NCBI RefSeq assembly: GCF_901933205.1
Contig: NC_044591.1
Coordinates: forward strand, 1,833,501 to 1,897,500
Direction of reading: 5' to 3'
Length of the DNA: 64,000 nucleotides
DNA from: Camarhynchus parvulus
Taxonomy: Eukaryota > Chordata > Aves > Passeriformes > Thraupidae
Part shown: positions 15,078-26,591 of the stretch, piece by piece
How positions within the stretch are numbered: the first letter of the stretch is position 1
Layout: every line of letters begins with the position of its first letter
Notes under the pieces: model-generated
What the model was told of the DNA's origin: nothing
Seen by the model: only the letters and a program-made list of their open reading frames with translations
The model's database searches: none
Program-made: the position numbers and the translations under genes

Positions 15078-15759
15078 GCAGCGTGGCCACCACCAGCTTT
15101 TGCCCTTAGGCACAGAGGAAAATGGTTTTCCCTGATTTTCTCAGCCTGTAAGCAACTTTTTGGGAACAACACAGTGGGAAATTTGTTTATACTGTTAAGT
15201 TGCCTGTTCCTCTGTCTCATCTTCTAATTCAGTGTTGATTCACAGGCTCCAGCTCCACCTTGCCCCGAGGAAATGGCAAAATCAAATAATAGAAATTCCC
15301 TGTTATTAGTAAAAAAAGAGTCCAGACATGCCTGTAGGCAAGGGAGGACTTGGCTTTGGTGCAGAACTCAAACAGGCTTTGGTACAGAAACCACTCCTGA
15401 ATAATGCAAAATCATTGCTTGGGAAAGTGCTGGATCCTTCAGCTCTAAAAAGAAGTGAAAGCAAGAGGGAAAAGGTCCATCAACCTCAGCAGTAATTAGT
15501 GACCCAATCCAGGTTACGTGGATTGCAGGATGGTTATTGCACTGACCGTGTCCTTTGCTCCTTTCTTTCCAGCTTGTTTTCCTTGCTTTTATTTTGTTTG
15601 AGGTGAAGAAGACGACGTTTTTGGGGTGTTCTGGAGGGTTTTGTGCCTCCAGGGTAATGCCATTTGTTGATTGTATATTGATTTATAATACAATGATAAA
15701 TGAATTAATTACATTTCCCAACCAGCGCTGGGTCGAGCATTTCTGCCATGCCCAAGTGA

Positions 15760-15765
15760 AATAAA
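15760..15765 (+). terminator. CDA: CDA poly(A) signal
   Basis: AATAAA 683 bases past the CDA stop codon, followed by a T-rich patch. It is the best candidate for the CDA transcript end. Confidence 0.6.
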
Positions 15766-16044
15766 AGCAGTTCTGGTTTATCTCCTGCAGTTGTAGCAAG
15801 TGATGAAACACAGGGAGTGGGGTCCTGGGGCTGTCCTGCAGCCCAGGCAGGGCTGGGGGTGCTGGCTGTGCCCTGGGAACCTCATGAGGTTCAGCAAAGC
15901 CGAGTGCAGGGGGCTGCCCCTGGCTCAGGGGAACACCTCAGTATCTGTACTGGCTGGGGGATGGACAACACTCCTGCTGGGAAGGACGTGGAGAGGCTGG
16001 TGGGTGAGAGGCTGGATGTGCCTCAGCTGTGGGGCTGATCCCAC

Positions 16045-16255
16045 AGCACAGGCAGCAGGGAAGGGATTCTGGCACAGGCTGCTCAGAAAAGCTGTGGCTG
16101 TCCCTGGATCCCTGGAAGTGTCCAAGGCCAGGCTGGACAGGGCTTGGAGCAAGCTGGGATAGTGGAAGGTGTCCCTGCCCATGGCAAGGGTGGGACTGGA
16201 TGGGCTTTGAGGTGCCCTCCAGCCCAAATCAGGCTGTGATTCTGTGGTTTGACGA
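16045..16255 (+). mobile_element. CR1 LINE 3' fragment between CDA and PINK1
   Basis: A sense CR1 tail: GGCAGCAGGGAAGGGATTCT, CTGTGGCTGTCCCTGGATCC, GGGCTTGGAGCAAGCTGGG, ending with CAGGCTGTGATTCTGTGG. It is closely similar to the copies at 7220, 18848 and 46933. Confidence 0.9.
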
Positions 16256-16429
16256 TTCCACACAGTGGGCTGTGCCCTGGCTGTTTCCAGGGCAGTGCTG
16301 TGCTCCATGCCAAGGCACTCCCAGCTGTGGCATCCATGCCCTGCATTGCACAAGGCTTTACCTTGGTTGCACCTTGCTCTGCGCCCTGTTCCGTGACCCA
16401 TTCCATGCCCTGCTTATGACCCACTCCAT

Positions 16430-16985
16430 CTCCCCTTCCATATCCTGCTTCATGCTTTGCTACATGTCCCCTTCCATGCCCTGTTCAGTACCCCACTCCA
16501 CATCTGCTCCATGTCTTGCTCTATGCCCCATTCCATGTCCCACTCCCATGCCCTGCTCCCTGCCCGTCTCCATGGCCATTCCATGTCCATTTCCACACTT
16601 CGCTCCATGTCCCACTCCCTGTCCCACCCCTGCCCCATTCCCTGCCCCATTTCCTGTCCCACTCCATGCCCCATTCCCTGTCCCACTCCCTGTCCCACTC
16701 CATGCCCCATTCTGTGCCCCATTCCCTGTCCCACTCCATGTCCCACTCCCTGTCCCACTCCATGCCCCATTCTGTGCCCCATTCCCTGTCCCACTCCATG
16801 TCCCACTCCCTGTCCCACTCCATGCCCCATTCCCTGCCCCATTTCCTGTCCCACTCCCTGCCCCATTCCCTGTCCTACTCCATGCCCCACTCCCTGCCCC
16901 ATTCCCTGCCCCATTCCCTGTCCCACTCCCTGCCCCATTCCCTGCCCCATTCCCTGCCCCACTCCCTGTCCCACTCCCCGCCCGT
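16430..16985. repeat. 12-bp-based minisatellite upstream of PINK1
   Basis: A long array of alternating 12-base units of the type CCCATTCCCTGT and CCCACTCCATGC, with longer duplicated blocks near 16690-16850. Because 12 is divisible by three, it opens long artificial reading frames (Pro-Cys and His-Ser repeats) on both strands. It ends about 140 bases upstream of the PINK1 start. Confidence 0.93.
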
Positions 16986-17011
16986 TCCCTCTCCGTCCCC
17001 GTCCCGTGCCG

Positions 17012-17127
17012 GGGGCGTGGTTTAGCACCCGGTAGGCGTGGTTTCGCGCTCCGGTGGGCGTGTTTCCGGGCGCGGCCTGTCGCCATTGGCCCGCTCTGGG
17101 CCCGCCCCCCGCGGTGACGCGCTGGCC
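17012..17127 (+). promoter_or_regulatory. PINK1: PINK1 core promoter region
   Basis: Three spaced GGCGTGG/GGGCGTG boxes (about 17014, 17036 and 17056; Sp/KLF-like) precede an inverted CCAAT box (ATTGG, 17085-17089). The ATG is at 17128. No TATA box is visible. Roles are inferred from motif and position. Confidence 0.5.
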
Positions 17128-20100
17128 ATGGCGGTGCGGCTGCTGCTGGCCCGGGCCCTGCGGCTCCTCCCGCGGTGCCGCCCGCCCTGCGCGCCCCGCG
17201 CGCCCCCCGCCCCGACCCCCGCCCCGGGCCTGCGCCCGCGCCCGCCGCGCCGCCCGCCCCATGGCGGCCCTGGCTGGCCTGGCTGCCGGCCGCCCGCCGC
17301 CTCTTCCTGCGCGGCCCGGCGGGCGGGCTGGCGGCCGTTGCGCGGCGGGGCCGCGGCGGCGTCTGCCTGGCGCTGGCCATGGCGCTGGGCCTGGTGGAGC
17401 CGCGCCTGGAGGAGCAGCGCCGGGCTGAGGCGGCGTGTCGCCACATCCAGGTGGGAAGCGGCCCGGGGGTCCCGCTGGGCAGCGCCTGGGGCGCCCTCCG
17501 TGAGGGGAAGGGAGGGCCTTGCCGGGAGGAGGAGGCATTCAGTCACCTCCCAAGAAGGGCACGGGGGGTCGCAGTCCTCCAGGCATCCTTCATGAGAGAG
17601 AGGGTGGTCCTCGATGTGTGGAGCCCTTTGAACCCCCCCCCTGAACGGCACAGAGTGTCAGTGCTGAGGGGAGCCACTTAGACACGCCCCCCACTAAGGG
17701 TAGGGGGTCCTTGTTCTGGGGAGTCCCTCAGACATCCCCCACTAAGGGTAGTGCTCTTTGCTCTGGAGAAGCCGTCAGACATCATCCATAAAGGGGAGGG
17801 GGATTCTTGTGAGGAACCCCTCAGATGTCCCCTCTGAAGGGGAGGGGGGGTGGTCACTGCTGTGGGGAGCCTTCCAGACTCCCTTGCTGAAGGGGAGAGC
17901 CTTGTTCTATGGAGCCCCTCAGACACCCCTCATGAAGGGAAGGGAGGTCACTGCTGGGGGGAGCCCCCTGAGAGCCCCGGTAAAGGGCAGACTGGGGAAC
18001 CCCCCAGACACCTCCCCATCTCTCCCCAAGGAAGATGGGGGATGCTGCAATGAGCAGGCCCAAAGGCACCTCCTTCTCCCCAAAAATAGGGTCATGGGGA
18101 AGCGTCTCACTCAGCAGCCCCTCATGACCCTAAAGCAGGTACTTTCAAAACCAAGGGACCCTCACTCCCTGTCCCTCCACAGAGGGAGGGGATCAGGGCC
18201 CTGGTGGGGGGGGTTTCATGTCCCAGGACACTGCTGTTGATCCCCATGGGACCCTGTGGTGCTGGGCCAGGCCGTGCTGGCAGGGCACAGGGCATGGATG
18301 GTACTGAACATATTTCCTAGGTAAAAATAGACCTCTGGTGCTCAGAGCCAGCTGTCACCTGCTCCACCGACCAGCAGACACATTCCCTGAAGTTTCTTCT
18401 GAAGAGGATGCTTTCTCTCCTCTGTCCTTGCTGGGTTGTTCCATTAGCTGTCCCTGGTCTGTGTCAGTGACACATCCCTGGGGTGTCACTGCTGCTTTGG
18501 GGCTGCAGCTCACAGAGAAGATTTGTATTGGTATAGTGACAGCTGGGACAGCACCAGACCTGTGGGATCATGAACTGTGATGAAACTCCAGAACAGCCTC
18601 CTGTGTGCTGTTTTTCCACATCTCTTGATTTCCTCCCCCAGCTCCCTCCCATCATAGATTCACTCTCCCTCACACTAACCAGCCCTCACAGCTGACTGCT
18701 GCAAAAAGGCCATTGTTTTTACTGTTGCTGCTTTTAATTCAATTTTCTTTAAAATGCTGTTTGCCTGGTTTGTTTATAGAGAGGGAGAAAAGTGTAATAA
18801 TGCATCTCATTTCAGAAGTGTTCAGTTAAAAACTTTTCTTTACACAACCACAGAATCATGGAATGGTTTGGGCTGGAAGGGACTTTAAGGCCCATCTCTT
18901 CCCACCCCTGCCAGGGCAGGGACACCTTCCACTATCCCAGCTTACTCCAAGCCCTGTCCAGCCTGGCCTTGGACACTTCCAGGGATGGAGCAGCCACAGC
19001 TTCTCTGGGAAAATATATTTATATTCTAGATTGGCAAATGACTCCCCCTCCTGGTTCCTCTTCTTCCCTTAAAAAGGGCACCTTTAGAAAAGACTGGTTT
19101 AGGAGTAAATTGTATCACACAAAATATATGGCCTGCAGATGATTTTTCATGTGGTTACAGTGATTTGAGCCCAGTGCTTAGAGTCTGATTGAGACTTTCA
19201 GGCTGACCATCCCACCAGGATGTGTAATTCCACTGACACACCAAGTTCTCCTTCGCTGGGAAGTCTGGGCTAACTGAGCGGGTTTTTCTGTTCATGTTCC
19301 TTTCAGACCGTGTTTGTTGGGAAGAACAAGCCACAGAAAGATCCCCTGAGCTCCTTCCGCTGGCAGGGCTTCAAGCTGGAGGAGTATCTCATCGGCCAGC
19401 CCATCGGGAAGGGCTGCAGTGCCGCTGTGTACGAGGCAGCCATTCCCTTCTGCCCCGCTCCTCGGGCTCCTGCCCAGAGCAACCCTCTCCCAGCCCTGCA
19501 GCAGCACCATGCCTCAGCTTCCCAGGGCGCTGAAGAGGAGCCTGTGGTGAAGCACCAACCACAAGGGGCTTTTCCCTTAGCTATCAAAATGATGTGGAAC
19601 ATTTCGGTAAGGAGTCGGCGCTGAATCCCCCGTGTCTGTTGCTGGGGAATTCTGGCTGGAATGTTTAATACTGAAGTGTTGAAAGCACTAATTATGGAGT
19701 GCAGGATGAGTGTGTCACAACAAAGCTGTTGGTAGGTGACACTGGAGATGTCAAATGTTAGTGCAGAGTCCCAGAGCGAGGTAATTAGCGTTCGTCATCC
19801 TCTGGAATCGGCACTGAGAGCTGCTGCTGGAGCTCTTGGGTATGGAGGTGATGTTTTGGGAAGAAAAGGTTTTCTGAGGCTGGCTCTATTGGAAAGGTCT
19901 AAGAAGGGGAAAGCCACTGCTGCCAGTGATTCAGGAATTGGTGTCCTGTCAGTGTCAGGACAGAGGTGTGTTTTCTTCCTGAAGAGGCAGTGGTCTCAGG
20001 GTGCACAGTAACCTGCCTGCGGTGTCCCCTTGCCATGAGGTGACTGTCCAAGATCTGCTCCAGTGTTTCCCAGCCTGGGTGACTGGAGATCCAGTTCCTC

Positions 20101-23100
20101 AGTGTGGCTCTTCCACGTTTAAAAAAATCCACGTGGCTTTCCCCATTGATGTGACAAGTGAATATTTCAAGAGAATCTTCCAAAATGCCAACATCTGGAA
20201 TCCCTTGGTCTCCAGATGTACCCTGGCATTTACCTGTGGGCTCTTCCACTTGGGTTTGGAAGTTGAAAGTGAATGCTAAGGTGTAGTCTGGATTGCTGAT
20301 GGTCAAGGGTGCATTTGAAGTGACAAATAGATTTCTTTCTGCAAATAAAGGCCTTGTGGTCTCCCTTAGTGAGATCTTTAAGTAGTTAATTGCCTTCCTT
20401 GATTTTCAAGGGAGGGAAGTCCTGGAATCTGATCTCAGTCAGCCCAGCTCCAGACACAGTGCCAGCATCAGGATTATCTGTTCTCAGCTTGCTTTGGGAC
20501 CGGGTGGTTTTGGAGCTGGAACCCACATGGGGTGTGGTTGTTGTTGCAGGCTGGTTCCTCGAGTGAAGCCATCCTGGATGCCATGGGCCGAGAGCTCGTC
20601 CCAGCCACAGGCCTGGCCTTGTCCAGGGAATACGGAGCTGTCTCTGGCCGCAGGTATGGAGGTGGCAAGGTGCTGGCTTTATCCCTTGATTTTGCAGCAA
20701 TTTGTACTGTTAAGAAGGTGGACAGGGCTTTCTAGAATAGCTGCTGAAAGCAGGTAAACCTGGGGATTGTTAAGTTTCTTGCCATGCAGGGAATTGCATT
20801 GCTAAAGTATGTGGTCCAGAGGAGGTTGAAAGGGTGCACCAAGAATTTGGGAGCATTTGGGGTCCCACCAGGGTCCAGTGGCTGTGTCTTAGCTTCCCTG
20901 TGTTGAAATGTGTTGGCATTTGCTGAGGTAAAGACTGGAGGAGCCTTTGTTGAACACTATTTAAATTTATATTGTGATGCTTTTTAGTTGCACTGCAGCA
21001 ATTGGTAACAGTTTGAGTGTATTAAACATCAAATTATTTCACTGTAATACAATTTGACTGTGAGGTTTGAGAACTGGTTTGGGATAAGATGGGTGCTGGA
21101 CAGGGAGGTTGGAACTGTTTTAGTGCAGGAAAACTGGTGAGAAAGGAAATGGAAATGACTTAGTTCATACTCTTTGACCTGAGTGGGAAGTGAGCAAACA
21201 GCATGTAGGTGGAAAATCTCACAGAAACTTCTAAATTACCTCAAGTTAGCTATCTTTTCATTCAGAAATGCATCTTTTTTTTTTTTCATTTGAAACAATG
21301 GAGTCCACAGCCCAGATTGTCTGATTTAAATTTCAAATCCATCCCGGCTGCCAATACAAATGAATAATGAATGCTGTGCCCGTGGCTGGCTGGGAATGCA
21401 GTAGAGCAGCCAAAGGGATATTTGACATTCAGGGGATGAGAGATCTGTGTTGCAGACAAATAGGTAACCTGCTTTTCAGGGGAGGGAGAGCTTCCTGCCT
21501 CTGCCATAAAATAGAGGTTCTAAATTGATACTCCCAGTGTGAAGTTGACCTTTATTATGTCTAACAAAGTAATTGCGTTTGGCTGTTACTCTCTAGAGCT
21601 GCTGTAGCTCTTTTTGAATGGAGAAGCAGCCTATGCCTGGCTCTGCCTTTGTTAGCAGCATAGAAGGGTTAGTGGGGCTTGAGTAAAATGAAGGCTGCAT
21701 GTTATGTGTGCAGGTTTTTATCAAAGCTCTATTTGTAGTGCAGGTAAAGCACCTTATTTCCTATTTGGCCATTGTGAATAGGGAAATCCAGTTACACAAG
21801 AGCCCCTGTGACACCTTGGTTGGCTCAGTTTGCTCTGGGAGGCACTGGGGTGGATTCTGAGCTCTGGAGAAGGTGCTGGGAGATGCCTGTGGCTGCAGTG
21901 GGTCCGTACAGGCTGTGGGTGCTCTGCATTCACCTGGGAAGTGCTGGGCTGAGATGCTGGTTAGGAAATGGGCCATGAAACTGCTGCCCATGCTCTTGCT
22001 CAGTGAATGGATTCCAGGATGTGAGTGTCTGACTGTTTGCTTAATGTGCAGTCCTGTAATCCACCCTGTGCAGCTTTAATCTCTCTCTGATGAGGCTTCC
22101 AGTGCAGAAAAAACGTGTTTGCTCTGCTGGGGAACCCTTTGGTGTGGAGGACAGGCCATAATAATGAAAAGTAGTTCCAGCAATAACAGCAGTGTGCCTG
22201 AGATCCATCAGAACCGACTGAGGGATTGGTGCAATCTGTGGTGTCTTTCCTCTGCACAGAAAAACTGTCCTTGGGAGGAAGAAGCTGCAGCCTCATCCAA
22301 ATATAATCCAGGTGATCAGAGCATTCACATCCTCTGTCCCTTTGCTGCCTGGAGCCTTTGCTGACTATCCTGACGTCCTTCCATTGAGCCTGAACCCCAG
22401 AGGGATCGGTCACAGCCGCACACTCTTCTTGGTGATGAAGAAGTAAGTGGAGAGAAGCTGGTTAAAGTGACTTGGGCACTCTGTCCTTGCAAAGCTTGGG
22501 TCTGGGCTGCTGCCAAAGAGCAGAGTATGCTCTTGGAAACGCCTCCCAGGACCTGTTCCAAGTTCTTGAGGTTCTGACTGTGCTTCCACAATGAAGACAA
22601 ACTGTTCTTTTTAATAATTACCCCAAATTAAAGTGAGAAATGTGGAGTTTGTCCCCATTTGTCTGCCCTTCTAAGCCTGAACTTCACCCCTAGTCTGAGC
22701 ACACTGCTAGAGATGGAGTAGAATCAGTAATGAGATGAGCCAACAGTGAGGTTGAACTGCCAGTGATAAGCCTGCAGGATGCTAATTCCCATTTTTTTCC
22801 TTGTTCTGCCTAGCTACCCCTTCACGCTGCGCCAGTATCTGCAGGAGAACACTCCGGATGTTCGCCTCTCCACAGTGATGATTCTGCAGCTCTTGGAAGG
22901 CGTGGACCACCTTGTTCGACATGGAATAGCACACAGAGACCTCAAGTCTGACAACATCCTGGTTGAATTTGATTCTGGTACGTAGATCCCTGAGGATAAG
23001 TGCCAGTTAATTCACAGAAGCGATTCGGTCACCTTGGTATTTGGGGAAGTCTCACCCGGCTGCGTGTTTGGGGGAGAAGCATCAAACCTTTTGAATAATC

Positions 23101-25691
23101 TCAGGTTTACTTTTTAGCTTAGTATTTGCTGTGAGTGCAGCAAGTCATTGATCCTGTCTGTGCCTGAGGTTTTGGATCATTAACATGGACATAGTGTATT
23201 GCTGAGATGATGGATTGCATGAGCACAGCCAGCATTGACTGGAGCATCCGGGAACACCACATTTGGGATGCTGCAGGAGCCTTTGCTTCAGGCTCTTGGT
23301 TCTGTCCTCTTTCCCAAGCCAGAGAGTACAGAGAGCCTCTTAAAATCCCACCCCATGGCCAGGTTAATGGTGCTGCACCCTGGGATGATGAAACATGGGT
23401 CGGGAGGGAAGGGATCCAGCATTTTCTTCTATGTGTTCTCCTGTCAGCCTCTAACAGCAGTTTTAATTGCCTGAGCTCTTTTTGGGTGTGATTGAGATTC
23501 AAATTGGCAGGAGCAATAGGAGGCAGGCAGGTGTGTGTGATTAGGAGTGGAAGAATTTGGTTGAGGAGTATCAGGGAGAGAGACAGAGAGACCACTGGAA
23601 TCCACCCTGCCTTCCTGGAGACCGGCCCAAGAGGCGACAGAGGATTCTCTGTTCTCCAGGGCTCAGGATTTAGAATCATAAAATGATGGAATGGCCTAGG
23701 CTGGAAGGGACCTTAAAGCTTTTCTCATTCCAAGCCCCTGCCATGCACAGGGACACCTTCCACTAGACCAGGTCACTCTACTGAATGTCTTTGCCGACAA
23801 TCTTGATGAGGGGATCGAATGGCCCCTCAGTCAGTTTGCAGAGGACACCAAGCTGGGTGTTGATGTGATGTGGTGTTTGGTGCTGCCAGGTCCTCCCAAA
23901 CTGAACCCTAACTCTGGCAGCTCTGTGTTGTTCACAGCTGGCTGCCCCTGGCTGGTCATCACTGACTTTGGCTGCTGTTTGGCGGATGAGAACATCGGCC
24001 TGAGGCTGCCCTTCACCAGCTCCTACGTGGATCGGGGTGGCAATGGCTGCCTTATGGCACCTGAGGTAAATCCCTCTGTAGCAGTGCTTTGTGGTGCTGG
24101 TTTTCTTCTTGTCCTTTTGTTTGGCCTAAAAGTTTTGGTGGCATAGAAGGTTTGTGTCCTACCTTGAGTTAGGCGCTTGGTAAACATCTCTGCTGAGCTA
24201 TGTCAAATAGACACCTTGAGCTCTAACAGGTGAAATGTAATCAGTTGGTGTTAAGAGGCAGAATCAGCTTTTCCTCCCCTCCCCCAAATGTACTCTTTCA
24301 TATTTATTCAGGCCCCTTTCCATGTAACTATTAAGAATTTTATGCAGCAGTTGCAACAGTAGCTTTTGGCTAAAGTTCAAGACTGTTGTGAAATTATTTA
24401 CAGTTCCTTTTTATTTCTTTGATGATAAGAAATAATAAAAGCCAAGACACCCTTAACTGTCTGCTGGACCTGGAGCACTTTGCTGTGGTGTTGGTTGTTC
24501 TTCTGCAGGTCTCCTTTCTCCATAATTCTAGCAGGAGATAGCCCTTGGAACTCTGGGAGTGCTGGTCAGGGACAATAGCTAAAGCCTCAGTGCAATGTTC
24601 AGACTCCTCCCAGCATCCCAGTGGGCTGAGCAGTGCCAGAGGCTTAGAGCATGCCAATAGGGAATATTTACAGCACAGATTCAGATGCAACCCACCTTTG
24701 GGTTCAGTGTCTAAGTTTATTACAGGGAAAATGCAGGTTTGAGCATTAAAAATCGAATTTCAGCACAGAGGCTGCACTTGAGCTGTTTATTTGAGTAGCC
24801 CCCTCTCTGTGGCAGGTGATCACAGCGTCACCTGGTCCAGGCACGGTGATCAACTACAGCAAAGCTGATGCTTGGGCTGTTGGAGCGATTGCCTATGAGA
24901 TCCTGGGCCTGGCCAATCCTTTCTATGGGCACGGGGACTCCACTCTGGAAAGCAGAAGTTACCAGGAGGACCAGCTGCCAAGCCTGCCCAACCACGTGCC
25001 CCTCGAGGTGAGGCAGGTGATAAAGATGCTGCTTCAGAGAGATCCCAACAAGGTAAGAAGCTGTTGCCTTCAAGATATCCTCTCTGGGAGTATCCCTGGC
25101 AGATCATTTTGCCTTGGAGGGCTGTGGGTGCAGAGGTTAGTCCAGATCTCACTGCAGGATCAAAGCATGACATAAGGATCAAAGCCAAAAGTCTTTGCTG
25201 AGTGGTGCTGAATTGTTTCAGATGTTTGTGTCAGGACCAGACCTCACACTGGAGGGTTCCACACAGCATTATATATATACAGTAGTAGTCTGAAAGAGCT
25301 TTCTGATTCACAGGGTGTTGCCTTTGGGGGGGCTCCAGGGAGTTTTGGAGGTGCCAATGCTCCGTGCTGGTGATGTGGCTGAGTGTAGCAGGATCAGCTA
25401 ATCTCCCCTTCCCTCCCCTTCCTCTTGCAGAGGTTGTCTGCGAGGGTGGCTGCGAACGTGCTGCACCTGAGCCTCTGGGGTGACAGTGTTGTGGCATCCA
25501 GGACCCTGAAACCTGACCAGATGATCGCCTGGCTGCTCTGCCAGTCTGCAGCCACCCTGCTCACCAACAGGCTGGCAGAGAAGAGCCAGGTAGAAACCAA
25601 AATGAAGATGTGCTTCTTGGCAAACCTCGAGTTTGAAGACCTCTGGGCAGCAATATTCCTGTTGCTGGCATGGAGAAGCCACTCTGGGTGA
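17128..25691 (+). CDS. PINK1: PTEN-induced kinase 1, mitochondrial Ser/Thr kinase (eight exons, exon-1 frameshift)
   Basis: Kinase that accumulates on damaged mitochondria and phosphorylates ubiquitin and Parkin. Exons are 17128-17450, 19307-19606, 20550-20653, 22260-22442, 22814-22977, 23938-24065, 24816-25052 and 25431-25691. The product is about 566 residues (human 581): Arg/Ala-rich mitochondrial presequence, hydrophobic stop segment ([12 protein letters not shown]), Gly-rich loop [24 protein letters not shown] with the catalytic Lys, [24 protein letters not shown] and the C-terminal [13 protein letters not shown]. All kinase residues are present. Exon 1 starts in one frame ([11 protein letters not shown], matching human MAVR) but must end in another to enter exon 2. 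Its 323 nt is one short, and the break lies somewhere in 17180-17255, an almost pure G/C stretch. A sequencing indel is likeliest. Confidence 0.95.
17600..18020. repeat. ~60-bp degenerate minisatellite in PINK1 intron 1
   Basis: Diverged units share GGGGAG(C/T)CC(C/T)(C/T)CAGACA(C/T)CCC, (C/T)(T/A)GAAGGG and GGGAGG, spaced about 55-65 bases apart, seven or so copies. Non-coding. Confidence 0.75.
18848..19010 (-). mobile_element. CR1 LINE 3' fragment in PINK1 intron 1
   Basis: Antisense CR1 tail: CACAGAATCATGGAATGG, GGGCTGGAAGGGACTTTAAG, CACTATCCCAGCTTACTCCA, CAGCCTGGCCTTGGACACTT. It is oriented opposite to PINK1, 300 bases before exon 2. Confidence 0.9.
23672..23880. mobile_element. Two CR1 fragments in opposite orientation, PINK1 intron 5
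   Basis: Positions 23672-23775 are an antisense CR1 3' tail (AGAATCATAAAATGATGGAA, GGGACCTTAAAGC, GGGACACCTTCCACTAGACC). From about 23783 the sequence is a sense piece of the CR1 reverse-transcriptase region (ATCTTGATGAGGGGATCGAA, TTTGCAGAGGACACCAAGCT). The second piece ends within 60 bases of the exon 6 acceptor. Confidence 0.8.
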
Positions 25692-26585
25692 AGGAACCAC
25701 CTGGAACACGAGCATCCCACATAAAAATGGCACTTTCTAAAGGCACATAGGAACCTGTCCTTTCTGTCTGTCTGCAGTCCTGTAGTGCTTTAGAGAACAA
25801 GCTGCAGGCCTGTGTTTAGGAGCTTGAGTTTCTCTCTAGCGTTAACCACGCTGCTTTTCTGTCCCTGCTAGAGCAGATGCCCTTGCTTCCTTACCCTCTA
25901 GGGGGGCAGGAGTGTGGACCTTGCAGGTGTCCAGAGGTTTGTGGTTGGTTTTGCTCCCGTTTGGGAATTAATTGACTTGTAAGTTGTGTGTTGAGTGAAG
26001 CAGATTCCTTTCAGAGGAGTGACTGGGAGGAGGCACTGTCTGGCTGCATTTCACAGAGAAACAATTTAACACACAGAGATCCAAGCTGACAAAGGGAACT
26101 GCAGTCTCTGTTCTTGGGTGGTGGTTTGAAACTCATTTTCTTCTGAGCTGTGAAATGACAGCCTGAAATCTTCCTGATGAGGTGCTGCCTGGTAACGTGA
26201 GCGTCAGCAGCACTAAAAACCTCGCAGTTGTACGCAGGATAGTGGAAGCACATCATCCTCAAATCCCGCTTATCCTTGTTCTTAACTGTTGTAGCTCTGT
26301 GGTGGTGGCTGCCCCAGGGTCCAAGGCTGAGTCAGACTCTCCAGTTAGGGATAATGCTCCAAACAGAGTGAGGCTGGGCAGCAGCCCCTGCTTAAAGAGC
26401 TCAGTGTGATGCTCTGCTCTTTAACCTGTCTGTGTTTCCTTCAATGAAATAATATCCTTTGGTGGGGAGGACAGAGACATTGATCTTTAAATAACAACAG
26501 CCATGTTTATGAAACAGCATTCAATTTCATGGCTATAATTGTGTTTAGAGGAACTTGGGGAGAAAGTTATTTATGCTTGTTGCTC

Positions 26586-26591
26586 AATAAA
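26586..26591 (+). terminator. PINK1: PINK1 poly(A) signal
   Basis: AATAAA about 895 bases past the PINK1 stop codon, followed by a GT-rich element (TGTGGCTGTGGCTGTGTGGG). This gives a 3'UTR of about 0.9 kb. Confidence 0.75.

Noticed and set aside
16029..17538. Frames of more than 300 codons on both strands upstream of PINK1 (Pro-Cys, Gly-Met and His-Ser repeats)
   Set aside because: The 12-base period of the minisatellite keeps all frames open; none is conserved protein.
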